A stretch of 61,910 nucleotides of DNA from Streptomyces carpinensis (GTDB lineage Bacteria; Actinomycetota; Actinomycetes; Streptomycetales; Streptomycetaceae). The position numbers were made by a program, and so were the translations under genes. The stretch covers positions 1 to 61,910 of the forward strand of contig NZ_MUBM01000093.1 in assembly GCF_002154505.1 (NCBI RefSeq), read 5' to 3'. This document shows, piece by piece, positions 36,100 to 44,656 of this stretch. A model generated the notes under the pieces. The model was given only the letters and a program-made list of their open reading frames with translations, was not told where the DNA came from and did not search any database. Position 1 is the first letter of the stretch. Every line of letters begins with the position of its first letter.

Positions 36100-36393
36100 T
36101 CACGCGGCTGTGGAGCGGGCCGGCGGGTGCTCGATGGTCCAACGCCGTTCGATGTTGAGGTGGGGCGGGAAGACCGGGTACTCGATGATGTACTGCGGCG
36201 CGTCGTGCGTCTGGCCCTCCCACGGTTTGGGCTGGCCGGGCCCGGACGGCGACCAGTGCACCCAAGGGTCGTGCTGCGGGTGGTGGACGACGAACTGGTC
36301 AGCCACGTCGTAGGCGACCTGCAGGAGTGCCATGCCGACGGCGCCCTTCGCGTGCATCAGATGGTCGACCTGCTTTCGCGGATCTGTTACAGC
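36100..36393 (-). pseudogene. Orphan 3' fragment, unknown enzyme
   Basis: KQVDHLMHAKGAVGMALLQV, then ADQFVVHHPQHDPWVHW, YIIEYPVFPPHLNIERRW and a stop form an ordered, protein-like C-terminus. There is no matching 5' part; the frame turns to non-coding text upstream, where the SDR gene ends. I do not recognise the family. It is probably a gene tail left by a deletion. Confidence 0.4.
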
Positions 36394-36463
36394 ATCCGGT
36401 GGAAGTGCCGACGACCAGGGCCTGCGGGCCGTGGTCGCCAGATATGTGCTGTCTGATGCGTCG

Positions 36464-37237
36464 CTAAATTGCGGTGAAACCGCCGTCAGCGGCGACCACG
36501 GCTCCCGTGACGAAACTGGAGCGGGGCGAGACGAGGAAGCACAGGACCTCGGCGATCTCCTCGGGCTGCGCCACACGTCCCAGGGGCTGCGCGGCGGCGA
36601 AGGACGCCAGGTAGGCGCGGCTGTCGAGGCGGATCGTGTCGAGGAAGTCCGTCTCGATGACGCCCGCGGCCACGAGGTTGGCGCGGATGCCCAGCGGGCC
36701 GCCCTCGACGGCGAGCACCTTAGTCAGTTGGGCCAGAGCGCCCTTCGACGCACTGTAGGAGGCGCCTTCGGGCAGGGCGACGGTAGAGGCGTACGAGCCG
36801 GTGCTGACGATGGCGCCGCCGCGGTTCTTCATGGCCCGGAAGGCTTCGCGGGCGCAGAAGAAGGAGCCGCGGGCGTTGACCGCCATCACGGTGTCCCAGT
36901 CCTCGGCCGTGGTTTCGGTGACGGGTTTGTTCTGGGTGCGCCCGGCATTGTTCACGAGGATGTCCAGTCCGCCGAAGGCGTCCAGGGTCGTTGCCACCGC
37001 GCTGTGGGCGGTCTCCTCCTGGGTGATGTCACCGTTTGTCGCGACGACGCCGGGAAACTCTCCCGCCAGGTTCGTGACATCGGGGCGGAGGTCGAGGGCG
37101 ACGACGCGGGCGCCGCGGGCGTGGAGGAGCGCCACGGTCTCCCGGCCCACCCCTCGCGCGGCTCCAGTGACGAGGGCGATCTTCCCAGCGAACTCGGTGG
37201 ATTCGGATGTTGCGGCGGATGCGGTTGCAGGTGTCAT
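36464..37237 (-). CDS. Short-chain dehydrogenase/reductase
   Basis: This is a 257-residue classical SDR. The Rossmann motif ALVTGAARGVGRE is at about residues 20-35, DILVNNAGRTQN at about 100, the catalytic Ser in IVSTGSYAS, YSASKGALAQLTK (YxxxK), and a C-terminal SSFVTGAVVAADGG. The first 15 residues are a Thr/Ala-rich lead. The substrate is unknown. It is the second of two SDR genes on the minus strand downstream of the XRE regulator at 38669, so it is likely controlled by it. The gap to the upstream SDR is 149 bases. Confidence 0.85.
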   Translation of the reverse strand: MTPATASAATSESTEFAGKIALVTGAARGVGRETVALLHARGARVVALDLRPDVTNLAGEFPGVVATNGDITQEETAHSAVATTLDAFGGLDILVNNAGRTQNKPVTETTAEDWDTVMAVNARGSFFCAREAFRAMKNRGGAIVSTGSYASTVALPEGASYSASKGALAQLTKVLAVEGGPLGIRANLVAAGVIETDFLDTIRLDSRAYLASFAAAQPLGRVAQPEEIAEVLCFLVSPRSSFVTGAVVAADGGFTAI

Positions 37238-37386
37238 GGTGCGGTCCCTGGAGAAGGTGAGTGTGAGTGCAGGCGCCGGTGCAGGGCATCTGAAGTGCTA
37301 TGCAGTGGTGCGGTGCGCGGACCGGGTGGGCCGCGCAGTTGATGCATTCACGGCAGGCCCACATGGACGTCGTACGGCTGGGTTGT

Positions 37387-38145
37387 TCAGTGCGCGGTGA
37401 GCCCGCCGTCGACCACCAGCTCCGCGCCGGTGACGAACGAGGAGTCGTCGCAGGCCAGGAAGAGGATCGCGGGTGCGATCTCGTCGGCGCGGCCGGCTCG
37501 GCGCATGGGGGTGCGTTGGATGTCCGGCTGCTGGTCGCGTTGGTCGTCCAGGAGGTCCTGGATCATCGGCGTGGCGATCACCCCGGGATGCACCGAGTTG
37601 ATCCGTACTCCCTGCCGGGCGTACTCGACTGCGGCGGTCTTGCTCAACAGGCGCACGGCCCCCTTGGACGCCTGGTAGGCCGCGGCCGCACCGCTTCCCA
37701 CCAGGCCGAGTACTGACGACGTATTGATCACCGACGCGTTGCCGCTCGCGCGCAGGAGCGGCATCGCCGCCTTCATGCCGAGCCATGTGCCTTTCTGATT
37801 CACGTCGATGACGCGGTCCCACGTCTCTTCCCGCGTGTCCTCGATACCTGGCCAGTCCAGGATGCCGGCGAGGTTCACGAGCACGTCCAGCGTTCCGAAC
37901 CGGTCGCGTACGACGGTGATAACTTCGTCCCACTCCCGCGCGGAGGAGACATCGAGGCGGGCAGCGACGACGTCCGCGCCGCGTGCCCCGATCCGGTGGG
38001 ACAGGTCCCGCAGGGGGCCTTCGGCGATATCGGTGATCACTAGCCGGGCGCCTTCGCGGGCGAAGAGTTCGGCGGTCGCTGTGCCGAGGCCGCCGGTCGC
38101 GCCCGTGATCAGCGCGACCTTGCCGTCAAGTCGTTGTCCTGTCAT
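37387..38145 (-). CDS. Short-chain dehydrogenase/reductase
   Basis: This 252-residue SDR has ALITGATGGLGTATAE, DVLVNLAGILDW (NAG variant NLAG), INTSSVLGLVGSG, YQASKGAVRLLSK and the HPGVIATPM loop. SSFVTGAELVVDGG ends it. The NLAG in place of NNAG is a tolerated change. It lies between the Atu4866-like gene and the other SDR on the minus strand. All three minus-strand genes (38529 to 36464) look like one unit divergent from the XRE regulator. Confidence 0.86.
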   Translation of the reverse strand: MTGQRLDGKVALITGATGGLGTATAELFAREGARLVITDIAEGPLRDLSHRIGARGADVVAARLDVSSAREWDEVITVVRDRFGTLDVLVNLAGILDWPGIEDTREETWDRVIDVNQKGTWLGMKAAMPLLRASGNASVINTSSVLGLVGSGAAAAYQASKGAVRLLSKTAAVEYARQGVRINSVHPGVIATPMIQDLLDDQRDQQPDIQRTPMRRAGRADEIAPAILFLACDDSSFVTGAELVVDGGLTAH

Positions 38146-38262
38146 GGATATGGTCCTTGATTCTCGTTGCTGCTGGCTGACTGACTGGCTGCTGTGTCGG
38201 GACTTCTTGGTCCGCCGACGCGGATTCGCCCCGGTGCCAGGGCGGCCGTGGCCCGGCCTCCT

Positions 38263-38529
38263 CTACGACGACTTCTGCTCCCGGTAGAGCACGAGGTGCT
38301 CGTGATAGAGCACTCCGTCCCGGATGTCGCCCGTGGCGGTGAACCCGGTGTCGTCGACGTAGTCCAGGTGGCTGCCGGTCACCGTGTACCGACCGGTGTA
38401 CGCGCTGCGCCGCTCGCCGCGGGCTTCGTCGTAGCGGCCGTCCGGCAGCAGCTCCTGACGGATGTGACCATCCGCGGTCACCCACATCCCGACCACGTCG
38501 ACGTGGTCGCCCTCAACGGTCCCGGCCAT
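38263..38529 (-). CDS. Atu4866-family small protein
   Basis: This 88-residue protein reads GMWVTADGHIRQELLPDGRY, RRSAYTGRYTVTGSHLDYVD and GVLYHEHLVLYRE, the Atu4866 (lipocalin-like) fold. It often sits next to oxidoreductases and XRE or AraC regulators. It is the first gene after the divergent promoter with the 15-bp operator. The start is ATG 38529. Confidence 0.83.
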   Translation of the reverse strand: MAGTVEGDHVDVVGMWVTADGHIRQELLPDGRYDEARGERRSAYTGRYTVTGSHLDYVDDTGFTATGDIRDGVLYHEHLVLYREQKSS

Positions 38530-38608
38530 GGCGGACTCCTCTCCTCGAATGGTGTGGTCCTTCCCGCTCCACCGAGTCTGGGCAGGTCAGCGGCCATCAA
38601 CCAGGACG

Positions 38609-38643
38609 TGTGCTGCCTGGGTGCGGCACACCCAGGCAGCACA
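38609..38643. promoter_or_regulatory. 15-bp perfect inverted repeat, likely XRE operator
   Basis: TGTGCTGCCTGGGTG and CACCCAGGCAGCACA form a perfect palindrome with a 5-base spacer. It lies 26 bases before the XRE regulator ATG (38669) and 80 bases before the divergent Atu4866 start. It is ideally placed for autoregulation and control of the SDR unit. Confidence 0.75.
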
Positions 38644-38668
38644 CCGGGCCAGCGCCTAGCCTGAACAC

Positions 38669-39517
38669 ATGGACGACAACCACCTGGGAGACTTCCTGCG
38701 CGCACGCCGCGCCGACCTACGGCCGGAGGACGTAGGCATGGCGAGCTACGGGGCCCGCAGAGTCGCCGGACTGCGACGCGAGGAGGTCGCAGTCCTGGCC
38801 GGAGTGAACGCCGACTACTACACCCGCCTGGAACAAGGCCGCGAGCGCAACCCCTCACCCCAGGTGGTCGACGCGCTCAGCCGCGCGCTGCGCCTCGACG
38901 CGGACGCCCGCGCGCACGTGTACCGGCTGGCCGGGGCCACGCCGAACGACCAGCCCTCCGTCCACGCCGCCGAGCGGGTCAGCCCTTCGCTGCGACAGCT
39001 GATGGACGGCTACCCGAACACTCCGGCGTTCGTCATGAACCGGACCCTGGACCTCCTCGCCGTCAACGCCCTGGCCGATGCCCTCTACGCCCCGTTCGAG
39101 CCGGCGGACAACCTGGCCCGCATGACCTTCCTCGACGCCGCGGGCCGCAACTTCTACACGGACTGGGACCGGGCAGCACAGGCCACCGTCGCCAACCTTC
39201 GCGAGGCAACCGGATTCGACCCGGACAACCCACGACTGCGCAAACTCGTCCGCACCCTCACTGAGCACAGCGCGGACTTCACCCGCCTCTGGAACGCCCA
39301 CACCGTGCGCGGCAAGACCCAGGACGCCAAACACTTCCTCCACCCGGACGTCGGCCCCCTCACCCTCACCTACCAGGCCTTCGACGTCCGCGACGCCCCC
39401 GGCCAGCAGCTCGTCATCTACCACGCCGAACCAGGCAGCCTCAGTGCACAGTCCCTCAATCTGCTCGGTTCCATCCACGCCACCCGGCGCCGGCCCGCCC
39501 TCCGGCCCCACCGTTGA
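38669..39517 (+). CDS. XRE-family regulator with MmyB-type ligand domain
   Basis: This is a 282-residue regulator. An XRE helix-turn-helix is at about residues 6-75 (GLRREEVAVLAGVNADYYTR; LEQGRERNPSPQVVDALSRA). A C-terminal MmyB-like domain follows, a fatty-acid or small-molecule binding fold (PAFVMNRTLDLLAVNALADA; HPDVGPLTLTYQAFDV). Such regulators commonly lie next to SDR genes and control them. It is divergent from the Atu4866-SDR-SDR unit with a 15-bp palindrome between. Confidence 0.86.
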   Translation: MDDNHLGDFLRARRADLRPEDVGMASYGARRVAGLRREEVAVLAGVNADYYTRLEQGRERNPSPQVVDALSRALRLDADARAHVYRLAGATPNDQPSVHAAERVSPSLRQLMDGYPNTPAFVMNRTLDLLAVNALADALYAPFEPADNLARMTFLDAAGRNFYTDWDRAAQATVANLREATGFDPDNPRLRKLVRTLTEHSADFTRLWNAHTVRGKTQDAKHFLHPDVGPLTLTYQAFDVRDAPGQQLVIYHAEPGSLSAQSLNLLGSIHATRRRPALRPHR

Positions 39518-39575
39518 TCAGCCGACGGAACATGGAGATAGGGCGGCAATAGTGCCCGGTCGATTTCGCCCCCGC

Positions 39576-39691
39576 GTGTTTCATAGGTGGTCGCTCATGA
39601 AACACCCGGCCGCACGGCCGGTCACCTGTGGCGAGCATGTTTCATGAGTCGTTGCAAAATGCCTGGCCATCTGAAACACCCTCATGAAACA
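39576..39691. promoter_or_regulatory. Resolvase-type res site (TGTTTCAT half-sites)
   Basis: TGTTTCAT and ATGAAACA bracket 39577-39604, a 28-bp dyad, the length of a resolvase site I. Further TGTTTCA (39638) and TGAAACA (39672, 39685) copies follow within 90 bases. All lie directly upstream of a serine recombinase. This is the layout of a Tn3-like res site. The same heptamer is half of parS, but no intact parS 16-mer is present. Confidence 0.5.
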
Positions 39692-40400
39692 GTCCGGGGT
39701 CGTGAGCGACGACTTCAAGCGCGTGGAATCGCACGACTGCTCGATGTCCACCTGCGCCGCCCCCGCGGGCTCCCCATGCCGGACCGGCAAGAACAAGGTG
39801 GCCATCCAGTACCACACCGCCCGCTTCCGCCTCGTGCCCCAACTCGCCAGGACCCTTAGCGTGCCGACCCCCCGCCGTACGCAAGCCGGGCTTGGTCTGG
39901 ACCGAGCTGCCCCGGCCGGTGAGCGCCGGCGCCGAGCCGGTCGGGCACGTCCGACTCGGATACGCCCGCGCCTCGATCGTCCGGCAGCCCCTCGACGCGC
40001 AGCTCGACTCCATCGCCGAGGCCGGTGTGATGCGGGTCTTCTCGGAGAAGATCTCCACTCGCGCCACGATGCGCCCTGAGCTGGAGGCCGCCGTGAAGCT
40101 CGCCGGGGAGATCCGTTCCTCCGGCGTCGCCGTCACCCCCGTCGTCCACGAACACAAACGACTGGGCCGCGGCATCGAACTCGCCATTCTGGCCGAGGAG
40201 CTGAAGGCGAGCGACGTCGGCCTGGAGTTCCTCCCCGGGGAGCTCAAGGGCTCGCACGACCCCTCCGGGATCGTGTTCACGGTGCTCGCCGCGATGTCCG
40301 GCATGGAGCGCGAGTACATCCGCGACCGTACCCTCGAAGGCCACGAATCCGCCGCAAGCGTGGCAAGACCATCGGCGGCGCGGGCGTCACCGACGCGGCA
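39684..40400 (+). pseudogene. Zinc-finger serine recombinase (resolvase), frameshifted
   Basis: A zinc-ribbon lead, CSMSTCAAPAGSPCRTGK then YHTARFRLVPQLA, runs from about 39740. A C6 run at 39868-39873 is one base too long; with five C the text is SVPTPAVRKPGLVWTELPRP. The catalytic domain then reads RLGYARASIVRQPLDAQLD (Ser kept), RVFSEKISTRATMRPELEAA, HEHKRLGRGIELAILAEELK and FTVLAAMSGMEREYIRD. A one-base loss near 40350 shifts the ARKRGKTIGGAGVTD stretch. The C-terminal DNA-binding part is absent. This is a dead member of a transposon-type resolvase family with a C-x4-C finger in front. Confidence 0.75.
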
Positions 40401-41123
40401 TGCGACGCGACCTGCACGCCCTCGCATTCCTCGGAATCGACCCCAGCCAGTTTGCCCCGGCACCAGCCGGGCCGCTCCGCACGACCGGCTACCGGGCACG
40501 CATCTACCCGCACTCGAAGTCCCGAGCACCCTGTCCCTCCTGCGCAGAGCCGGCCGTTGCGACCGGATCGTCGACGTACCCGGCCTCGGTCCCCGATGGC
40601 ACGACTCCTGCCGCAACTGCATGATCGCCGGATTCAAGCTGGAGCGGCCCTAACTTGATCAGCGTGCACCCCGAGCGCTACCACCTCACGCTGACCGCGG
40701 CGGCCGACTGGTGCGGCAGGGCTGGGACGACCGCGGCGCCGACTATGCCTGCGAGCGCCTGCTGAAGATCGCCGAGATCTACGCGCTCGCGCATGGCACG
40801 AAGCCGTAGCCGTAGCCGCCTGGCGGGTTGCGAGCCCGGTCGAGTGCCCGCCCTCGTTGAGGTGCGGGCGCTCCTGCGTTTCTGGGAGCCGGGATGGCTC
40901 CAAGGCAAGGGCGTTACGTACCCGTGCGTTCGGACTCAGATGCACCAAAAGAGTGACCCGCAGCCAGGAAAGGCCATCGGTTCCCACCGCTGCACGACGC
41001 GTGCAGCCGGCAGCGGGTGGAAGCTGAAGGCGCCCTCGCACCCACCCGTGAAGCCTTCGGGATGCCCCTGACCTGTGGCATTCGTAGGCTGGTCGTGCTC
41101 GGGGCCTGTCACGGAGGTTTTCC
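40401..41123 (+). other. Decayed remnants; zinc-ribbon tail and upstream of ku
   Basis: From 40400 a frame (FLGIDPSQFAPAP) and its shifted continuation (RIVDVPGLGPRWHDSCRNC) look like broken plasmid- or transposon-type protein. Near 40660-40806, RLVRQGWDDRGADYACERLL is another frameshifted fragment. The last 280 bases hold the ku promoter; CGGAGG precedes its ATG. No intact gene is seen. Confidence 0.4.
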
Positions 41124-42041
41124 ATGCCCCGAACCATCTGGAGCGGCGCGATCAGCTTCGGGCTCGTTACCGTCCCGTGCCATGTCCAATCCGCAACCGA
41201 GGACCACTCGGTGCGCTTCCACCAGTACCACCTCGCCGACATGGGCCGGATCCGCTACCGCAAGGTATGCGAGCTGGAGGACCGCGTGGTCTCCGAGGGC
41301 GAGATCGGCAAAGGCTACGAGCTGACCAAGACGCAGATCATCCCGATCAGCGACGCCGAGCTGTCCAACCTGCCGCTGCCTACGGCGAAGGCCATCCAGA
41401 TCGACGCTTTCATACCGCTCGCCAGCATCGACCCGATCCGTATCGGCGAAGGCTACTACCTCGCCCCCGACGGGCAGGTCGCTGCGAAGCCGTACAAGCT
41501 GCTCCGGCAGGCGTTGGGCAGATCGTCCCGGGTGGCCGTCGCGAAATGGGCGTGGCACGGGCGTGAGCGGCTGGGGATCCTGCGGGTGAAGGACGACGTG
41601 CTGGTGCTGCACCTGATGCGCTGGCCCGACGAGATCCGCGACTCCACCGAGCTCGCCCCACCCCCGGCGCAGGTCTCCGACCAGGAGATTGAGGGCGCGC
41701 TCGCTCTCATGGACACCATGACCCGCGACGACCTTGAGAGCGAGGAGTTCCGCGACACCTACACGCAGGCCTTGGAGGAGATCATCGAGGCCAAGCGCGA
41801 GCACCGGGAGCCGGCCGAGCTGCCGGAGCCGGAGCAGCCAGCGCAAGTGCTGGATCTGATGGCGGCGCTGAACGAGTCCGTGGCCCGCGCCAAGGCGTCC
41901 CGCGGTGACACAGGCGAGGCCGAGGTCCACGAGATGCCCCCGCCGAAGAAGGCGGGGACGAAGAAGGAGCCCGCCAAGAAGACGGCGGCGAAGAAGACCG
42001 CCGGAAAGAAGACCACTGGCCGTCGGCCGCGGACTGCCTAG
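41124..42041 (+). CDS. ku: Ku protein, non-homologous end joining
   Basis: This is a 305-residue Ku homolog: MPRTIWSGAISFGLVTVPCH, FHQYHLADMGRIRYRKVCEL, KGYELTKTQIIPISDAEL and YYLAPDGQVAAKPYKLLRQA. Ku forms a homodimeric ring that binds broken DNA ends and recruits LigD. The C-terminus is a Lys/Ala-rich tail (KKTAAKKTAGKKTTGRR), which adds non-specific DNA binding and occurs in longer actinobacterial Ku proteins. No LigD gene is nearby. GGAGG lies nine bases before ATG 41124. It sits alone in accessory DNA. Confidence 0.93.
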   Translation: MPRTIWSGAISFGLVTVPCHVQSATEDHSVRFHQYHLADMGRIRYRKVCELEDRVVSEGEIGKGYELTKTQIIPISDAELSNLPLPTAKAIQIDAFIPLASIDPIRIGEGYYLAPDGQVAAKPYKLLRQALGRSSRVAVAKWAWHGRERLGILRVKDDVLVLHLMRWPDEIRDSTELAPPPAQVSDQEIEGALALMDTMTRDDLESEEFRDTYTQALEEIIEAKREHREPAELPEPEQPAQVLDLMAALNESVARAKASRGDTGEAEVHEMPPPKKAGTKKEPAKKTAAKKTAGKKTTGRRPRTA

Positions 42042-42194
42042 CGCCGCCGTGCTACAGCACGCCATCGCCGCCGCAGCCATCGATGAAGCCGAGCTCGGCG
42101 TCTGGCCGACAGGCCAGTACAGCGGCCTGCACGACGCCCGCATCGTCCTGGTCAATGAGGAGACCAGGGAGGAGCTGGCCAGCTGGCCGCAGCG

Positions 42195-42479
42195 TCAGTC
42201 TTCGTCCTCCACGTGCCGCGCGGCCTTCTTCACGCCGGCCTCCACCTCGTTCCGCGCCTGGCCCTCCGCCTCGGCGTGTTCGGTGACCGCGGCCTGGACA
42301 TCGCGGGCGAGGTCACGCCAGGCGCGCCACGCGGTCTCGTACGTCTCGCTCTGCGACTCGGTCCACTCCGCCTGCGCGGGCGGCCCGTACCGGTCGCGTA
42401 GCTCAAGGACCCGATTGTGCGCCTGGTCGGCGGCGCGCTGCATCTCCACGAGCTCTTCAAAGATGTGTGCCACGTGCAC
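42195..42479 (-). CDS. Conserved small helical protein, unknown
   Basis: This is a 94-residue, strongly charged protein: HIFEELVEMQRAADQAHNRV, ETAWRAWRDLARDVQAAVTE, then a Glu/Ala-rich tail ending VEDED. It is predicted to be mostly coiled helix and has no signal peptide. It is convergent with the region after ku. Codon bias supports a real gene. I cannot assign a function; a mobile-element or phage-like origin is possible. Confidence 0.6.
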   Translation of the reverse strand: MHVAHIFEELVEMQRAADQAHNRVLELRDRYGPPAQAEWTESQSETYETAWRAWRDLARDVQAAVTEHAEAEGQARNEVEAGVKKAARHVEDED

Positions 42480-42559
42480 GGATCCTAAGACGGAAATACG
42501 AACGCCCCCGCCTCGACCCGCGAGACGAGAGCGCTCCGGTTGTGGCTACGGCCGCCACT

Positions 42560-42900
42560 CCACGCGGCAGCCGGGCCTGTCCGCGTACGGCAGCGCAAGC
42601 AGGCGCACGGTCCGGGGCCACGATGACCGTCCGCGCAACTTCGGCCTCAGCGCCGCCGCTGACGGCGGCGTGAGGTTGGCGGCCTCTTCAGTGTCCTGGC
42701 CGCGCTTGAGCGCCGCGGCCACGGTATGGACGAACGTGGTGAAAGCGGCGGCCACGAGGGTGTGGGTCTGTTCGTCGCGGGGGGCGAGTTGGCCGTCGCG
42801 TTGCCGACCAGGCAGCCGCGGTGCCGCCCCGCCTCGTTCTGTGGGCCGGTCAGTGTCGTTGGCTCGTCGAGCAACGCTTTTCGCAGGCCCGGGGGCACGT
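42560..42900 (-). pseudogene. TetR-family regulator, C-terminal remnant
   Basis: Across two minus frames the text reads TLTGPQNEAGR, GCLVGNATA, then ELAPRDEQTHTLVAAAFTTF and HTVAAALKRGQDTEEAA. GCL-x-GNATAEL followed by a long helix is the TetR C-terminal pattern. There is no helix-turn-helix and a frameshift lies inside. It lies beside an SDR gene and may have regulated it earlier. Confidence 0.55.
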
Positions 42901-42970
42901 GTCCTCCGGGGCCCGGGCGCGGGACGCGTCGGTGGGGTCGGCGGGGTGGTCCTGTGCCGTCCGCTGTGTC

Positions 42971-43669
42971 TCACCATGTGAGGGGGCCGTAGCGGTCGAT
43001 GATCCGGCCGGTTCCGGCGTCGGGGTCCTCGGTGGCCAGGGTCACGATGGCGTCGGTTCCCTCGGTGACGGTTTGGGTGCCGGTGTGGCCGTTGAGGTCG
43101 GTCGCGGTGTGGCCGGGATCGACGGCGTTGAACCGGATGTCGGCGAACGCCTTCGCGTACTGCGTGGTCAGCATCGTGACGGCGGCCTTGGAGGCCGCGT
43201 AGGCGGGGGCGATCACCGTCGACTCGACCCGTTCGGGGTCGTGGGTGAGCGTGACGGACCCCAGGCCGCTGGTGACGTTGACGACGGCCGGGGCGGCGGA
43301 GGCGCGCAGCAGGGGCAGGAAGGCCGTGGTGACCCGCACGACGCCGGCCGCGTTGGTGTCGAGGACCAGTGCGGCCTGAGCGCCGGTCAGCTCCTCGGCG
43401 GTCACGAGGCTGCCGGTGATGCCGGCGTTGTTGATCAGGACGTCGATCCGGCCCTCGTGGGCCGCGGTGTCGGCTGCCGCGGCCGCGACCGAGGCGTCGT
43501 CGGTGACGTCGATCCGGACGAAGCGGGCACCGATTTCGGCGGCCGCGCGGCGGCCCCGGTCGGTGTCGCGGGCACCGAGGAGCACGGTGTGGCCGAGTGC
43601 GGTGAGGCGTCGGGCGGTCTCGAAGCCGAGGCCCTTGTTGGCGCCGGTGATGAAAGTGGTCTTGGGCAT
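42971..43669 (-). CDS. Short-chain dehydrogenase/reductase
   Basis: This is a 232-residue SDR with TTFITGANKGLGFETARR, DVLINNAGITGSL, VVNVTSGLGSVTLTHDP, YAASKAAVTMLTTQYAKAF and VDPGHTATDLNG. The start is ATG 43669; the upstream part of the long frame is promoter sequence read through. It is divergent from an MmyB-type XRE regulator at 43778, the same pairing as the module at 36-39.5 kb. The substrate is unknown. Confidence 0.88.
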   Translation of the reverse strand: MPKTTFITGANKGLGFETARRLTALGHTVLLGARDTDRGRRAAAEIGARFVRIDVTDDASVAAAAADTAAHEGRIDVLINNAGITGSLVTAEELTGAQAALVLDTNAAGVVRVTTAFLPLLRASAAPAVVNVTSGLGSVTLTHDPERVESTVIAPAYAASKAAVTMLTTQYAKAFADIRFNAVDPGHTATDLNGHTGTQTVTEGTDAIVTLATEDPDAGTGRIIDRYGPLTW

Positions 43670-43777
43670 GCCCCAAGAGTTCGCGGAACGGCCGGGAGCG
43701 GCCAGGGAGCGGTTTTCGGTAGGACCAGCAGTACCACCCGGGAGAGCTGGGAGGCGACGTGCCGTACGTAGGGTGAG

Positions 43778-44656
43778 GTGGTGAACAAGGGACATGCCCA
43801 TGCCGTCGGCAACCAGTTGGGGGCGACGATTCGGGCCTGGCGGGACCGGCTCTCACCAGGAGCCGTCGGACTGCCGGTGGACAGGACGCGTCGCTCGCCG
43901 GGGCTGCGGCGTGAGGAACTCGCCGAGCTGGCCGGTCTCTCGGTCGACTACGTCGTGCGACTCGAGCAGGGCCGGGCCGTCAGCCCCTCCGAACAGGTCG
44001 TCGGCTCACTGGCCCGCGCGCTGCGGCTCTCCCGGGACGAGCGGGACCACCTGCATCGGCTCGCCGGGTTCCGTCCGCCGCTGGATCGTCGGGTCGTCGA
44101 CGAGATCCCGCCGAGCATGCGGCGGCTGCTGATGCTGCTCGAGGCCACTCCGGTCGCGGTCTTCGCCGCGGACTGGACGCTGGTCTGGTGGAACTCCAGG
44201 TGGGCGGTGCTGTTCGGCGATCCCACCCGGATCGGGGCGGAGGAGCGCAACCTGGTGCGGCTGCGCTTCCCGGTCGCCTCGGACCGTGGCCGTCTCACGA
44301 GCTGGCCGGTGATCCCCGCCAACGCAGAGGCCGCCGACCGGGCCCTCGTGGCGGACCTGCGCCGGGCCGCGGCCCGGTTCCCCGACGATCCGCGCGTGTC
44401 CGAGCTGGTGGCCGGCAGGGTCGCCGGCAACCCCCGGTTCGCCGCGTTCTGGGCCGAGGCCGCTGTGGGCCGGCACGGCGAGGACCGCAAGACCATCCGC
44501 CACCCCGCCATCGGGGAGGTGAGCGTCGACTGTGACGTCCTGACGGACGGGGACACCGACCTCAAGATCGTCGCCTACACGGCCGTCCCGGGCAGCGAGG
44601 ACGAGTCCAAGCTCGAGCTCGCCGGCATCATCTCTACTTCAAGGAACGACGCGTGA
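43778..44656 (+). CDS. XRE-family regulator with MmyB-type ligand domain
   Basis: This is a 292-residue regulator: GATIRAWRDRLSPGAVGLPV, RRSPGLRREELAELAGLSVD (XRE helix-turn-helix), then the ligand domain FAADWTLVWWNSRWAVLFGD and HPAIGEVSVDCDVLTD. It is divergent from the SDR at 42971-43669, with 108 bases between. No clean long palindrome is visible in the gap. Its stop overlaps the next gene's GTG. A GTG start at 43778 is used, as the ATG alternatives are internal. Confidence 0.85.
   Translation: MVNKGHAHAVGNQLGATIRAWRDRLSPGAVGLPVDRTRRSPGLRREELAELAGLSVDYVVRLEQGRAVSPSEQVVGSLARALRLSRDERDHLHRLAGFRPPLDRRVVDEIPPSMRRLLMLLEATPVAVFAADWTLVWWNSRWAVLFGDPTRIGAEERNLVRLRFPVASDRGRLTSWPVIPANAEAADRALVADLRRAAARFPDDPRVSELVAGRVAGNPRFAAFWAEAAVGRHGEDRKTIRHPAIGEVSVDCDVLTDGDTDLKIVAYTAVPGSEDESKLELAGIISTSRNDA

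Noticed and set aside
39576..39691. ParB parS cluster (TGTTTCA / TGAAACA)
   Set aside because: No copy has the full 16-base TGTTTCACGTGAAACA. The spacing and adjacency to a recombinase fit a res site better.
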